Shown: piece by piece, positions 5,188 through 5,343 of the stretch
Layout: each line of letters begins with the position of its first letter
Numbering within the stretch: the stretch's first letter is position 1
Source: UBA2144 sp043819035
GTDB lineage: Bacteria; Patescibacteriota; Gracilibacteria; Peribacterales; Peribacteraceae
Assembly (NCBI GenBank): GCA_043819035.1
Contig: JBDRFD010000054.1
Location: 1-5,343 of the forward strand
DNA: 5,343 nt
Direction: 5' to 3'
Position numbers and translations under genes: made by a program
The notes under the pieces: generated by a model
Databases searched by the model: none
Told to the model about the DNA's origin: nothing
What the model saw: only the letters and a program-made list of their open reading frames with translations

Positions 5188-5343
5188 TGCGAATCTCTCT
5201 CATCGCAGCGGCCAGTGAGAACAACGTCATCGGAAAAGATGGAGGTATTCCTTGGGATTTACCCGATGACTTCAAACATTTTCATGATGCAACGGAGGGG
5301 AAGCCAATTATCATGGGACGCAAAACACATGAGTCGATCGGGC
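5187..5343 (+). CDS. folA: Dihydrofolate reductase, 3'-truncated by window edge
   Basis: FolA reduces dihydrofolate to tetrahydrofolate with NADPH, restoring the cofactor consumed by ThyA. Only the first 52 codons are in the window. They read MRISLIAAASENNVIGKD, then IPWDLPDDFKHF (21-32), where D28 corresponds to the catalytic acid Asp27 of E. coli, then PIIMGRKTHESIG, the conserved NADPH-binding segment. The ATG at 5187-5189 gives the standard family N-terminus. No Shine-Dalgarno is visible: the upstream bases are the 3' arm of an inverted repeat. The dfr/folA family is clear; whether it is a chromosomal folA or a dfr-type variant cannot be settled from this fragment, but pairing with thyA favours the housekeeping gene. 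Confidence 0.95.
   Translation, partial: MRISLIAAASENNVIGKDGGIPWDLPDDFKHFHDATEGKPIIMGRKTHESIG

Overview
The window is ordinary bacterial chromosome carrying seven housekeeping genes, each recognisable from its protein sequence. I see no transposase, phage gene, CRISPR array, tRNA or rRNA. Base composition is moderate (mid-forties percent GC by eye). All reading frames are intact in the standard bacterial code, and the six stop codons visible are TAA or TAG. Spacers are short (26 to about 165 bp). Recognisable Shine-Dalgarno sequences are nearly absent. Compact gene packing, a GatB-type amidotransferase and the lexical style of the spacers would fit an uncultured lineage such as a Candidate Phyla Radiation bacterium. 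That placement is a weak inference; the sequence only firmly supports 'Bacteria'.

Layout: the 3' part of efp (elongation factor P, + strand) enters from the left edge and runs convergently into gatB (- strand). Upstream of gatB on the same strand lie def (peptide deformylase) and a DEDDh 3'-5' exonuclease. From a divergent spacer the + strand then carries nth (endonuclease III), thyA (thymidylate synthase) and the first 52 codons of folA (dihydrofolate reductase), cut by the right edge. The leftward genes serve protein synthesis (GatB for amide aminoacyl-tRNA, Def for removing N-formyl groups) and DNA maintenance (exonuclease). The rightward genes serve base excision repair and dTMP supply. 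ThyA turns methylene-tetrahydrofolate into dihydrofolate and FolA recycles it, so thyA-folA is a functional pair.

The most interesting content is between the genes. Every spacer holds a tandem array of very short units (7, 8 or 9 nt), and in five of them an inverted copy of the array lies beside it, so the whole can fold as a hairpin. The unit differs completely from spacer to spacer (TGGATGGT; CCAAAGAAT; AAAGGGG next to CAGATTACG; AATTGAC; AGCTTGC; TATGCTAA), but the architecture is the same. The arrays reach to, or into, start and stop codons: the gatB and nth stops and the proposed def and folA starts all touch or lie inside array units. This recurring design is not explained by the gene annotation. 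A second point is the EF-P loop, which carries arginine where the modified lysine of the E. coli type would be.
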